Part shown: positions 55,465-64,000 of the stretch, in pieces
Layout: each line of letters starts with the position of its first letter
How positions within the stretch are numbered: the first letter of the stretch is position 1
Assembly (NCBI GenBank): GCA_000383715.1
Contig: KB911838.1
Span: forward strand, 1 to 64,000
DNA length: 64,000 nt
DNA from: Verrucomicrobia bacterium SCGC AAA164-E04
Lineage (GTDB): Bacteria > Verrucomicrobiota > Verrucomicrobiia > Limisphaerales > AAA164-E04
Reading direction: 5' to 3'
Program-made: the position numbers and the translations under genes
Notes under the pieces: model-generated
Told to the model about the DNA's origin: nothing
What the model saw: the letters and a program-made list of their open reading frames with translations, nothing else
The model's database searches: none

Positions 55465-55754
55465 ATTATTTTGCGGAGTCCCATGCATCTTCCCCTGATG
55501 TTTGTAAAGTTGATGCAATTGCTTCTTATTGTGGGGAGGCTCTGTTGTGTTCGCTTGAGACTTCCTTTCCGTGGGATGAATTGACCCAAATGCCCCGTCT
55601 CTAACTTCCATGAGCTATAAAACCCTTTGGTTCCATTTAACATTTTTATTTCGAACCCTCGCAGGGCCGATTATCAAACGCATGCTTTTATGAGGATTTA
55701 TTACTTGATTAGTTATGTTATCTGTGAGTCTAATCTACATAACCCCTAATAAGG

Positions 55755-55766
55755 CATTTGCAAATG
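55755..55766. promoter_or_regulatory. 12-base perfect palindrome before the LamG/PA14 gene
   Basis: CATTTGCAAATG is self-complementary and lies 67 bases before the preferred start at 55833. A further half-site CATTTGC occurs at 55785-55791. This suggests an operator with a flanking half-site, but the regulator is unknown. Confidence 0.3.
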
Positions 55767-55832
55767 TCCGCGTACGTTCGCCTACATTTGCTACCTTGTT
55801 ATCTAGTAACTGTAAGACAACAACTAATCGAT

Positions 55833-58800
55833 ATGAATAAAATACATCAATACCTGCGCAGGCTCAGGTGGGCGTTAATCGTCTCTTTGCTGCCGGTTTT
55901 CAATATGGGTGTTCAAGGACAGGACTTGAACAATGGGCTCGTGGCTCTATGGACATTCGATGACAAGAATTTTCAGGATTCTGTAGGCGAATTCCATGGT
56001 GAAGAAATGGGAACAGACCCCATAGAATTTACAACAGGTCGTCCGGGATTTGGGCAGGCATTGGCGCTTGACGGTGTCGATCAATACGTTCAAATCGTTG
56101 GTGGAGATGCTTCTGACCTTACCTTTGAGGGTGGAAGCATGTCTGTTTCTGCTTGGTTCCGCATAGGTGCCTTTGACAAGAGTTGGCAGGCACTTATTGC
56201 CAAAGGTGAAGGCAACAGATGGCGTGTCCACAGACGCGGTGGCGAGGCTGGACTTGCTCACGCCGGCGGAACCGGGGAAGGTGGTGCAGGGGATCCTATC
56301 AGCTTGGATGAATGGCATCACTTGGTCGCCGTTTCTGACGCCAATGGCGATGAATTCGGCACGCGTCTCTACGTCGATGGTGAAATTTACTCTGAAAACG
56401 CCTCAGCGCCTGCATTGGGTGAAAATGACAAATACGTCATGATTGGTGGAAATCCGGACACGGGTAACCGCACATGGAACGGTGACATTGATGATATTGC
56501 CATATGGGATCGCGTTCTGTCAGAAGCTGAAGTAGCAGCTATTTTTACAGGCAGTTCATTGGGTGAGCCTGCGGCTGATTCAGATGGTGACGGTATGTCG
56601 GATAGCTGGGAAGAATCATGGGGATTTGATCCAAACGATCCAAGTGATGCCGATCAAGATGCCGATGGAGATGGAGATACCAATCTCGTTGAATCCCAGT
56701 TGGGTACCGATCCTACTGATACGACAGATCCTTTCTTGATATCCATGGAAGGAAACTGTGACATGACCACGGTGACGCTGACTTTTTCTGAAACGCTTGA
56801 CGAAGCAGTTTCCGGTGATGCTGGCAATTACTCTTTTGAGCCTGCCCTAGACATCACTGCGGTGACGGTCAAAAAGAAAACAGTGATATTGACCACTGCA
56901 ACCCAAGCTGCTGGTGCGCATCATACATTGAGCATCAATAACTTGGTCGACCTTTCAAAAAATAGCATTCCTGCGAATACTTCCGCAGACCTTTACACTT
57001 GCGTGGAGGTCACTGAAGGTGCACTTCGCTTCGAAGCCTGGTTTGGTATTGGCGGTGCATCCATCGACGGGTTGCAGGACGAGAGAGTTCCTTTGCCCGG
57101 AACAAATGGTGGTGACACCCCAGACTTGGTGAGTGCTGTTTATTCATTCAACACACGGGATGCTTTCCCTGACAACAGTAACGATAACTACGCTGCCCGT
57201 ATGTATGGGTTCATCACTCCCGAAGAAAGTGGAAGCTACCATTTCTTTACGCGTAGTGATGACGCATCAGAATTGTTCCTGAGCACCGATGACAAACCTG
57301 CCAATGCTGTCTGGTTGACTGAAGAGTTGGATTGCTGTGATGCATTCCAGGAGCCAGGCATAGATGATACGACTACATTTGAGCCTATCAGCTTGGTTGC
57401 AGGAAAAAGGTATTACATCGAGTTCCGCTACAAAGAAGGCGGCGGTGGTGACTGGGGTGAAGTTGCATGGCGCAAGGAAGGTGATGATACTCCAGCCAGC
57501 GCATTGAGACCTATCACTGGTGGTTTTCTATCCACTTCAACCGCCGTTCTGGCTCCAGCCAATGGCGCCTTTACTGCTCGCACCCCCAATGGGAAAAATG
57601 CAAACCCCAATGCGAGCATTTCCGTCAGCCACCGCTCGGGAGTTGCGGAATGGACCGCTGAGAACATCAGCCTCGCTGTCGATGGCATGACTGTTTCAGC
57701 AGATCAGGTCACTTTTGAAGATTCAGGTGGTATTGTGACGATCTCACATACTCCAGCAGCTTTGTTTGGAAGTGGTTCAGAGCATACTGTTTCTTTAACC
57801 TATCCAGATCCTGGTGGCAATCCAGCCACTGAAAATTGGTCCTTCACGGTTCGATCCTATATGGGGCCTACCTTGGATTCAGTAGGTTCTTACCCCGGAT
57901 TCGTCTTCGGTAAGGCTGTATCCACTGAGGATGCGGGTGGTCACACTGGCACAGCCGGTGATTATGGCATGGACATGACGGCCGGTGGATCTGTAGCAGT
58001 ATTGGACGCTGCATTCCTCAACCCTGTATTTAAAACCGATGAGGTTACCGTGGCTTACTGGCTCAAGAAAGGTTCTATCGCCAACAGCTCTTCTGTGTGG
58101 ATCAACAGCCCGTCTTCACCCAGTGGACAACGAGGCTTCCAGGCTCACACACCATGGAGCGATGGCTCGATCTACTTTGATACGGCCGGTTGCTGTGATG
58201 CTGCTACCCAGCGCATCAACGCACCTCTCTCGGACTTTGCAGCAGATGTTGATGCCTTCTGGGCTGACTGGCATTTGTGGTCATTCTCCAAGAAAGGTGA
58301 CTTGAAGGAAATTCGTATTGACGGTGAGTTGTTCTTCGATGGATTCAATGAAAATCCTCTGCCAAGCGATATCACCAGTATGTGGATTGGATCCAACGGA
58401 TCAGGCGGAAGCAACGACAAATCTGTTTTTGATGACTTTGCCGTGTTCTCCAAGGCCTTGTCTGAATCAGATCTCAAGGCAATAGCTGGCGGAAAGTCTG
58501 CTGGGACTATTAACAATCTTGTCGCCTTCTGGGACTTCAATGAAGCCGTATCCAGCATAGGCAATGGCTCAGTAATCGCCATTAACTTCGGGGCGGATGA
58601 GCCTGATGGCAATCGTTCAGATGTCAGTGGTGCTGCTGGTGTGCTCGGGACTTCCAACTGGAACAATGTTGACGGTTTAGCTGGTGAAGCCAGTGGTTTA
58701 ATTGCAGATAATGGTGGTTCCGCAGCTGATAGCTCAATATCCGTCGCCTGGGCCTCCAACAATACATGGTCGAGTCAGGGTCGTGGCGAAGAGAACAATG

Positions 58801-59339
58801 AGGCTCCAGACGGCAATGACAGGAATATGATGACCGGTTATCTGGATACCAACAATACCTCTGAAACGACTGTTACAGTAAGCGGACTTCCTGATGGAGC
58901 ATCTTACGATGTGGTTGTGTATGCCAAAGGTGGCGTGCCTGGACGTGGTGGTGAATTCTCCATCGGAGATGCTGTCATCCCCCATTCAACAGAGAGTTCC
59001 TTCAGTGGTGCCTACAACTACGGTTCTGCTGGCGAGTATATCGTATTCAAGGGTGTGACAGGTAGTAGCTTCACTCTGACAGGTAAACCAACCACAGGTT
59101 CACCTCCTCGCGCTCCAATCAACGGTATCGAGGTGGTTATTGGTGGAGGTGTTGATACCCCTGCTGCTTCAGGAAGCATCAGCGGTTTATCATTGCAAGA
59201 TGGTAATGTCGTTATCGAATACACCGGAACTTTGAAGAGTTCTGAAAGCGTATCTGGCCCTTACAGTGATGTTGCAGGTGCAAGTTCACCACACTCAGTG
59301 GAGCCAACCAAGGCTTCAGAGTTCTACATAGCTGAATAA
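55833..59339 (+). CDS. Giant secreted LamG/PA14 multidomain surface protein
   Basis: About 1168 residues from ATG 55833 (MNKIHQYLRRLRWALIVSLL, signal ending near VQGQD); the 55758 start adds 25 residues before the signal. In order: a LamG/concanavalin-like domain (GLVALWTFDD, MSVSAWFRIG, DEWHHLVAVSD), a thrombospondin-type-3 Ca region (DSDGDGMSDSWEESWGFDPN), a SbsA-Ig-like domain, a PA14 domain (YGFITPEESGSYHFFTRSDD, YYIEFRYKEGGGGDWGEVAW), a second LamG and a carbohydrate-module-like part. A C-terminal domain of about 50 residues is shared with the next gene's product. It is probably a cell-surface glycan-binding protein. Twin CC motifs (DCCDAF, GCCDAA) are unusual. Confidence 0.82.
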   Translation: MNKIHQYLRRLRWALIVSLLPVFNMGVQGQDLNNGLVALWTFDDKNFQDSVGEFHGEEMGTDPIEFTTGRPGFGQALALDGVDQYVQIVGGDASDLTFEGGSMSVSAWFRIGAFDKSWQALIAKGEGNRWRVHRRGGEAGLAHAGGTGEGGAGDPISLDEWHHLVAVSDANGDEFGTRLYVDGEIYSENASAPALGENDKYVMIGGNPDTGNRTWNGDIDDIAIWDRVLSEAEVAAIFTGSSLGEPAADSDGDGMSDSWEESWGFDPNDPSDADQDADGDGDTNLVESQLGTDPTDTTDPFLISMEGNCDMTTVTLTFSETLDEAVSGDAGNYSFEPALDITAVTVKKKTVILTTATQAAGAHHTLSINNLVDLSKNSIPANTSADLYTCVEVTEGALRFEAWFGIGGASIDGLQDERVPLPGTNGGDTPDLVSAVYSFNTRDAFPDNSNDNYAARMYGFITPEESGSYHFFTRSDDASELFLSTDDKPANAVWLTEELDCCDAFQEPGIDDTTTFEPISLVAGKRYYIEFRYKEGGGGDWGEVAWRKEGDDTPASALRPITGGFLSTSTAVLAPANGAFTARTPNGKNANPNASISVSHRSGVAEWTAENISLAVDGMTVSADQVTFEDSGGIVTISHTPAALFGSGSEHTVSLTYPDPGGNPATENWSFTVRSYMGPTLDSVGSYPGFVFGKAVSTEDAGGHTGTAGDYGMDMTAGGSVAVLDAAFLNPVFKTDEVTVAYWLKKGSIANSSSVWINSPSSPSGQRGFQAHTPWSDGSIYFDTAGCCDAATQRINAPLSDFAADVDAFWADWHLWSFSKKGDLKEIRIDGELFFDGFNENPLPSDITSMWIGSNGSGGSNDKSVFDDFAVFSKALSESDLKAIAGGKSAGTINNLVAFWDFNEAVSSIGNGSVIAINFGADEPDGNRSDVSGAAGVLGTSNWNNVDGLAGEASGLIADNGGSAADSSISVAWASNNTWSSQGRGEENNEAPDGNDRNMMTGYLDTNNTSETTVTVSGLPDGASYDVVVYAKGGVPGRGGEFSIGDAVIPHSTESSFSGAYNYGSAGEYIVFKGVTGSSFTLTGKPTTGSPPRAPINGIEVVIGGGVDTPAASGSISGLSLQDGNVVIEYTGTLKSSESVSGPYSDVAGASSPHSVEPTKASEFYIAE

Positions 59340-59373
59340 GCCTGACATTTCCTCTATAACTAAATCAATCACG

Positions 59374-59402
59374 GCCGGGCATTTTTTGCCCGGCTTTTTT
59401 TT
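59374..59402 (+). terminator. Strong Rho-independent terminator
   Basis: GCCGGGCA (59374-59381) pairs perfectly with TGCCCGGC (59387-59394) around a T loop and is followed by eight T. It closes the LamG/PA14 gene and shows that the next gene has its own promoter. Confidence 0.93.
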
Positions 59403-59675
59403 GCCCAGCAAAAAGGTGTTTCAAGATCTGGGGGGTTGATTCATTAAGGGATATGGATTTTTCCGTTTCTTATCTCCGGTTCATATGGTTGATGTTTGAA
59501 CTAAATATTGCCCCCACTTTTGTTTGAGTCTGCCGCAGGATAACGGTTTTTTCGGCTTTTGTGAACACGCACAGGGACCACAATAATCACAAAATCAAAT
59601 TGACATCTTAGTCTGAAATTAAATATAAAACACACAACCCCAATAGTAAACCGGATCGCATTTGACAGCGATGCT

Positions 59676-59693
59676 GCTTGTATTAATACAAGC
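59676..59693. promoter_or_regulatory. 18-base perfect palindrome, operator candidate
   Basis: GCTTGTATTAATACAAGC is fully self-complementary and ends 36 bases before the ATG at 59730, within the expected promoter. A perfect 18-base palindrome is very unlikely by chance at this place. The core TTGTAT..ATACAA recalls GntR-type sites, but the regulator is not known. Confidence 0.55.
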
Positions 59694-59729
59694 AAAACAG
59701 GATGCAAGGATCGTTAAAAAGAAGATAAC

Positions 59730-62700
59730 ATGAACAAAATTAACAAAACATCCAAGATATTGACGGGAGCGTTGATGTTTGCGCTGACTTTATGTCTAGC
59801 AAAGGCACAGCCCTCAGAACCCCAAGGTACGATCACCGGTCGAGCGTGGCTTGACATGGGAGGTACAGGACTGGCTGACATCACAGGCAACGAGCGCTTT
59901 CCTGATGGATTCGATGTAGAGGTTTATCTGCCTTATTTCGAATGGAACCCAAGTCCGGATGGGGATATTTTCGTGCCTGCCAATAACGCCTATGGGGACA
60001 ATTACGCTGCTCAGATCATGGGCTACTTTCACCCTCCTGCCTCCGGAGATTACACCTTCTGGCTTTCTGCAGATGACAATGCTGACCTGTGGTTGAGCAC
60101 GGACTCAGATCCCGCCAATAAACACGTCATTGCGCGCGAGGCCGGATGGTCAAATGCTCGTAACTGGGACTCTGTGGGAGGTGGCAGTGTTGTTGAGGAC
60201 AAAACCTCAGCTAGTTTCGGGGCCACTGAATGGCCGAGCGGTAATACCATTACCCTTCAGGCTGGTGAAGCCTACTACATTGAAGCCATCGTGAAAGAAG
60301 GCGGCGGCGGTGACAATCTTGCTGTAGCCGTTGAAGACCCTAATGGAGTCATCGATCCCACACTCCCAATTCCCGGTGAGTATCTTTCATCCATTCAGCC
60401 TTCCGGTCCTTTGAGCATTGTGACCCAGCCCATGGGCGGCTATGTCAATGCTTTGGATCCAATGACCCTTTCCGTCGAAGTTGCTGGAACGCCTCCCTAT
60501 ACTTACCAGTGGAAAAAGGATGGTGCTGATATTGAGGGAGCCATCTCTTCTTCATACAATATCGACCGTGTTGACAACTCCCATGGCGGTTTTTATACCG
60601 TTGTTGTGACAGGAGCTGAGGGTTCAGCGACCAGTGAGCCAGCAGATATTACGGTTAACTCAGATCTCGAAGCGCCTACTCTGGCTGCAGCGACGGGCTC
60701 CGAAAGCTTTGCTGCGGCTCGAGTGACATTCAGTGAACCAGTTGATCCAGCCACAGCAGGTATTAAAGACAATTATTCCCTGTCTGGTGGTGTCAATGTG
60801 ACGGGTGCTACAGTCGGTGCTGCACCCAACGATCACATCGTGACTTTGACTACCAGTTCTCAAAAGGAAGGGACCATGCTGACCATTACCGTCAATAATG
60901 TGACTGATCTTTTCGGGAACGCTATTGCCGCTGACTCCTCGATGGAGTTCAGTACCTTTATTTGGCAGGAAGGCTATGTGCTGCACAAATTCTGGCAGGG
61001 TACACCAAACAATATTGCTGGATTAATCGACGATCCACGTTTTCCCAACAGCCCTGATTTTGTCACTTTGGAGCCTTTCTGGGAATATGGTCCAGATGGT
61101 TCAAATGAAAGCGGAAGTAACTATGGTAATCAGCTCGTAGGCTGGTTTGTGCCTCCTTCAGATGGTGAATATATCTTCTTCACCAACTCTGATGATCCAT
61201 CCGATCTGTTCCTCAGCACGGACGATGATCCCGCAAATAAACTCCTCATCGCACGTGAAGCGGGCTGGTCCAATGCCCGTGACTGGGTGGGAACCGGGGG
61301 AGGTGCGTCCAATATTGATGACAAACGCTCTGACTTCTTTGCCGACAGCGAGTGGCCTACATTTGACATCTCGTTGGAAGGTGGCGAGCGTTACTATCTG
61401 GAGTCGCTGCACACCGAAGGTGGTGGTGGTGACAGTGTGGGCGCGACCGTGATTGCTTCAAATGATGCAGATCCAGCAAGTGGCGATGCTCCAACATTGA
61501 CGGGTTCCCTGATCGGTACTTATCTGGATCCCAACGGAGCCTCTGTCAATATCATTCAGCAACCTGCCGATGCTGATGTCGATGAAGGCACAGCAGGCAC
61601 ATTGAGCATTGCTGCTGAAGGAACATCTGCCTACGGAAACACTGTGAATTTACAATGGCAGCAGGCAGCAGCTGGAAGTGATGATTTCACTGACATCCCA
61701 GGCGCGACTGGAGATAGCTATGAGACAGGGGTTCTTGCGGTAGGCGACAGTGGCCTCCAGTTTCGTGTCCAATTGTCTGTCCCCACTGTAAGCGCCACTA
61801 GTGATGTGGCAACCTTATCGGTCGTGAAAGATGTCACACCTCCAAGGATTGTAAGTGTGACTGCCAACTCCTTGAATGGCTTGATCGTCAAATTTAATGA
61901 GGAAATCGATGCCGCAACGGGTGCAGTAAAAGGTAACTTCAGCTTGTCTGATGGTGTAACTATCAGCTCGGCGAGTGCAGCAGGACAGTCCGTCCTACTT
62001 AAAACAGGTTCATTGACTTCTGATGCGACTTACACTTTGACGGTGGGGGGCGTCAAGGATCTCTACGGCAATGCTGTTCCTGCGGGCACTACCAAATCCT
62101 TCGTGGTCAGTGTGGTAACCTATACCGATATCATTCTTGCGGACGAGCCAATCGCCTTCTATCGCTTTGAAGAAACAGGCGGGATGGTCGCTGAGAACTT
62201 CGGCACGCTAGGATCGGATGCAGATGGTCTCTGGATGTCCGGCACCGGTCCTGATGATTCCATTGAGTGGGAAGTCAGTAATGAAGAAGGCCCGAATCCT
62301 GGCGAAGGTTTCTTGGGATTCGGTGAAGATAATCTGGCTGCTTCCTTCAATGGCGACCTGGATCTGCTGTGGATTGAGACACAGGGACAGTGGCTTAGTA
62401 ATCTCGATTCGTTCACATTGGAATATTGGGTGAAACCCACCAACCGTGAAGGTAATGGCTGGAGCCGTGTTGGTATTGTCGGACAGAATGATGCTGTTGA
62501 ATACGGATTCATCAATGGTACGACCATTCAAATCTGGACTCCCGGTGGCGGTGCTTTGAATACCACTTATGAATTCCCTGATGACGAGTGGCATCATATT
62601 GCAACTATCGCAGATGGATCTCAGATCCATAACTATTTTGATGGTGAGCTGATCAACAGTGCCGGCAGTGCTACTTCCGATTATGGGTCTGCAGATTTCA

Positions 62701-63035
62701 CCGTTCGAATTGGTGGCGGCGGTGTTTACGATGGTTCCGGTAATCACTTTGAAGGAGGCCTGGACGAGGTAGCAATCTTCGACCGTGCCATTCCAGCAGA
62801 GCGTGTGAAAGAACATTTCACTGCTGGACGCGAAGGTGGAAGCAAGGCAGCTCCCGAGGTTGATCCGACCATATCCATTACCAGTGCGGATGATGGAAGT
62901 ATCACGATTGAATTCGAAGGATCGCTGCAATCCGCTGATACTGTCAACGGTGCCTACAGTGAGGTCGCTGGTGCTGCCAGCCCGTTTACTGTGACTGCTG
63001 ATTCACCACAGAAATTCTATCGATCATCCCAGTAG
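59730..63035 (+). CDS. Giant secreted protein with two PA14, Ig-like and LamG domains
   Basis: An 1101-residue exported protein; the signal ends near AKAQP. In order: PA14 copy 1 (GYFHPPASGDYTFWLSADDN, AREAGWSNARNW, YYIEAIVKEGGGGD), an Ig-like domain (PPYTYQWKKDGADIEG, GGFYTVVVTG), a SbsA-Ig-like domain (FSEPVDPATAG), PA14 copy 2 (GWFVPPSDGEYIFFTNSDDP, AREAGWSNARDW, YYLESLHTEGGGGD), a further Ig-like and SbsA-like pair, a LamG domain (FTLEYWVKPTN, DEWHHIATIAD) and the C-terminal domain shared with the preceding protein. The two PA14 copies are internal duplicates. Binding of glycans at the cell surface is the likely role. Confidence 0.85.
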   Translation: MNKINKTSKILTGALMFALTLCLAKAQPSEPQGTITGRAWLDMGGTGLADITGNERFPDGFDVEVYLPYFEWNPSPDGDIFVPANNAYGDNYAAQIMGYFHPPASGDYTFWLSADDNADLWLSTDSDPANKHVIAREAGWSNARNWDSVGGGSVVEDKTSASFGATEWPSGNTITLQAGEAYYIEAIVKEGGGGDNLAVAVEDPNGVIDPTLPIPGEYLSSIQPSGPLSIVTQPMGGYVNALDPMTLSVEVAGTPPYTYQWKKDGADIEGAISSSYNIDRVDNSHGGFYTVVVTGAEGSATSEPADITVNSDLEAPTLAAATGSESFAAARVTFSEPVDPATAGIKDNYSLSGGVNVTGATVGAAPNDHIVTLTTSSQKEGTMLTITVNNVTDLFGNAIAADSSMEFSTFIWQEGYVLHKFWQGTPNNIAGLIDDPRFPNSPDFVTLEPFWEYGPDGSNESGSNYGNQLVGWFVPPSDGEYIFFTNSDDPSDLFLSTDDDPANKLLIAREAGWSNARDWVGTGGGASNIDDKRSDFFADSEWPTFDISLEGGERYYLESLHTEGGGGDSVGATVIASNDADPASGDAPTLTGSLIGTYLDPNGASVNIIQQPADADVDEGTAGTLSIAAEGTSAYGNTVNLQWQQAAAGSDDFTDIPGATGDSYETGVLAVGDSGLQFRVQLSVPTVSATSDVATLSVVKDVTPPRIVSVTANSLNGLIVKFNEEIDAATGAVKGNFSLSDGVTISSASAAGQSVLLKTGSLTSDATYTLTVGGVKDLYGNAVPAGTTKSFVVSVVTYTDIILADEPIAFYRFEETGGMVAENFGTLGSDADGLWMSGTGPDDSIEWEVSNEEGPNPGEGFLGFGEDNLAASFNGDLDLLWIETQGQWLSNLDSFTLEYWVKPTNREGNGWSRVGIVGQNDAVEYGFINGTTIQIWTPGGGALNTTYEFPDDEWHHIATIADGSQIHNYFDGELINSAGSATSDYGSADFTVRIGGGGVYDGSGNHFEGGLDEVAIFDRAIPAERVKEHFTAGREGGSKAAPEVDPTISITSADDGSITIEFEGSLQSADTVNGAYSEVAGAASPFTVTADSPQKFYRSSQ

Positions 63036-63069
63036 GGATTTTTGTTCAATTACTGAATTGCAAAAAAAA

Positions 63070-63099
63070 GGCCGGGTGTTTCACCCGGTCTTTTTTTTT
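63070..63099 (+). terminator. Strong Rho-independent terminator
   Basis: GGCCGGGTG (63070-63078) pairs with CACCCGGTC (63082-63090) with one G-U pair and a 3-base loop, followed by nine T. It closes the PA14 gene and resembles the terminator at 59374. Confidence 0.93.
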
Positions 63100-63230
63100 G
63101 GTCTAAAGCTTGGGAAACGGGACATGCGACAGATAAATTCAATATTTTCTAGCGTTTTTCTTGTTGGATTGAGCTGACCAATCTTCATACTGGTGCTCAG
63201 ATAACTAGGAATCATTGAAGAACAGAGCAC

Positions 63231-63950
63231 ATGGCGACATTGGTATTTGATATCGAAACATCGGGGCTCCCGGTGGAATCCTTTGATGAAACCCAACAGG
63301 AGTACTTGTTTCGGGAACTACAACGGATTGAGGATGAAGAAGTCCGTGAAAAGCGACGCGAGGAACTGACTCGGATGATGAGTCTGTGGCCATTGACGTC
63401 TCAATGCGTTTGTATTGCCATGATCAATGCTGAATCCGAAAAAGGGCAGGTCCTTTATCTGGCAGATGATTTTGATGTGGATGAAGTTGGGCAAGAGGGT
63501 GTGAAGTTTTTGCCTTTTCCTGATGAACACGAGCTGTTGACAGAGTTCTGGAAAGTCGTGCCTAAGTTTGACCGTATTGTCAGTTTCAATGGTCGTGGTT
63601 TTGATGTGCCCTTTGTTTATTTGAGATCTGCAGTGCTGAATGTCCCTATTTCACGTAAGGATTGGTTAGGTTACCGATTTCAAACGACACCTCATTGTGA
63701 TCTGATGGAGCAACTGAGCTTTTACAATGTCAGTGGACGTGACGGAGCAGCGAGGAAGTTCAATCTCGATTTTTATTGTAAGGCGTTTGGGATTGAATCT
63801 CCGAAGAGTCAGGGGATTTCAGGAATGGACGTTGGCCAGTTGATGGAGGAGGGGCGTTATCGTGAAATTGCAGATTATTGTCTGCGCGATGTGTATGCAA
63901 CCAATCGCCTTTATCAAATATGGAAAGAACGTCTTGAAGGGATCAAATAA
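63231..63950 (+). CDS. Predicted 3'-5' exonuclease of the PolB exonuclease-like family
   Basis: A 239-residue cytoplasmic DEDD-type exonuclease related to the proofreading domain of DNA polymerase B. Exo I is FDIETSG, Exo II is SFNGRGFDVPF, and Exo III is in YREIADYCLRDVYAT, giving the DEDDy pattern with Tyr and Asp four residues apart. A Glu/Arg-rich helical insertion lies after Exo I. The stand-alone family is common in bacteria and its substrate is not established. The start ATG 63231 precedes the first strand directly. It stands alone after the terminator of the PA14 gene. Confidence 0.88.
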   Translation: MATLVFDIETSGLPVESFDETQQEYLFRELQRIEDEEVREKRREELTRMMSLWPLTSQCVCIAMINAESEKGQVLYLADDFDVDEVGQEGVKFLPFPDEHELLTEFWKVVPKFDRIVSFNGRGFDVPFVYLRSAVLNVPISRKDWLGYRFQTTPHCDLMEQLSFYNVSGRDGAARKFNLDFYCKAFGIESPKSQGISGMDVGQLMEEGRYREIADYCLRDVYATNRLYQIWKERLEGIK

Positions 63951-64000
63951 TTGGCCTCCAGGTAAGGTCGTGCTTTGTTATATTATTTTACATAACCTCA

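Larger units (their letters stand above)
55271..55832. other. Long divergent intergenic region with two palindromic elements
   Basis: This 562-base spacer separates the leftward TPR operon from the rightward LamG/PA14 gene. No convincing reading frame or known RNA is present. It holds a perfect 9-base-pair hairpin at 55441-55464, a 12-base palindrome at 55755-55766 and a weak GTTATGT/ACATAAC repeat near 55715-55741. Promoters for both operons must lie here, but I cannot place them with confidence. Confidence 0.5.
59340..59729. other. Intergenic region between the two giant surface-protein genes
   Basis: These 390 bases begin with a terminator (59374-59402), continue with A/T-rich sequence without usable reading frames and end with an 18-base palindrome 36 bases before the next start. 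I see no RNA gene. Confidence 0.6.

Noticed and set aside
55345-55584. 79-codon frame in the divergent spacer before the LamG/PA14 gene
   Set aside because: No signal, no domain, and the hairpin at 55441 lies within it. It reads as random sequence.
58172-58762. 196-codon minus-strand frame inside the LamG/PA14 gene
   Set aside because: Low-complexity Ser/Ala/Pro product, antisense to a well-supported multidomain gene.

Overview
The window looks like a chromosomal piece of a Verrucomicrobiota bacterium (inference from gene content; no rRNA gene is present). The pointers are PEP-CTERM-type secreted proteins, many secreted FG-GAP/VCBS and ASPIC/UnbV (CRTAC1-like) beta-propellers, PQQ-type propellers whose mature ends start WxQFRGP or WPQWMGP, a NupG-type symporter followed by a Tat-signal sugar isomerase, an HNH endonuclease of the type common in the Planctomycetes-Verrucomicrobia group, and moderate G+C. 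Shine-Dalgarno motifs are missing in front of most starts.

Left part (1-13.7 kb): the N-terminal part of a lipoprotein, a PEP-CTERM protein, recA, an SGNH hydrolase, a PfkB kinase, a NupG-type symporter with a sugar isomerase/epimerase, a solitary RelE/ParE-like protein, an HNH endonuclease, a coiled-coil/TPR protein, yjbQ, a secreted FG-GAP protein and a lipoate ligase-like protein. At 13.8-17.9 kb lies a compact polysaccharide-export operon (outer-membrane barrel, short Wza-like protein, tyrosine autokinase) closed by a clear terminator.

Middle (18-36.9 kb): an orphan TroA-type metal-binding protein with a DtxR-family-like operator upstream, a PQQ-propeller protein, a secreted double-HMA protein, a minus-strand block (hpt-moaD-moaE and a DUF493 protein), a UvrD-type helicase, and an 1152-aa protein that I read as a PPi-type PEP carboxykinase. 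A translationally overlapping plus-strand chain follows: CPBP protease, thiL, tsaE, tsaB and a wrecked alanine racemase gene. Then come a metallophosphoesterase, a CocE-type hydrolase and fabI.

Right part (37-64 kb): almost all genes encode secreted proteins. They are a second PEP-CTERM protein, a DUF3179 protein with two tandem copies of the domain, a glycosidase-like protein, a PQQ propeller, a 1220-aa double-UnbV protein, a VKOR-thioredoxin fusion, and a minus-strand operon TPR - CRTAC1 - CRTAC1 - double-UnbV. Two giant LamG/PA14 surface proteins with a shared C-terminal domain follow, and the window ends with a PolB-type 3'-5' exonuclease.

The most interesting points are the TPR/CRTAC1/double-UnbV operon facing a paralogue across a disulfide-forming enzyme, the orphan TroA with its operator-like palindrome, the probable PPi-PEPCK, the decayed alr at the end of the tsaE-tsaB operon, and an 18-bp perfect palindrome before a giant PA14 protein.
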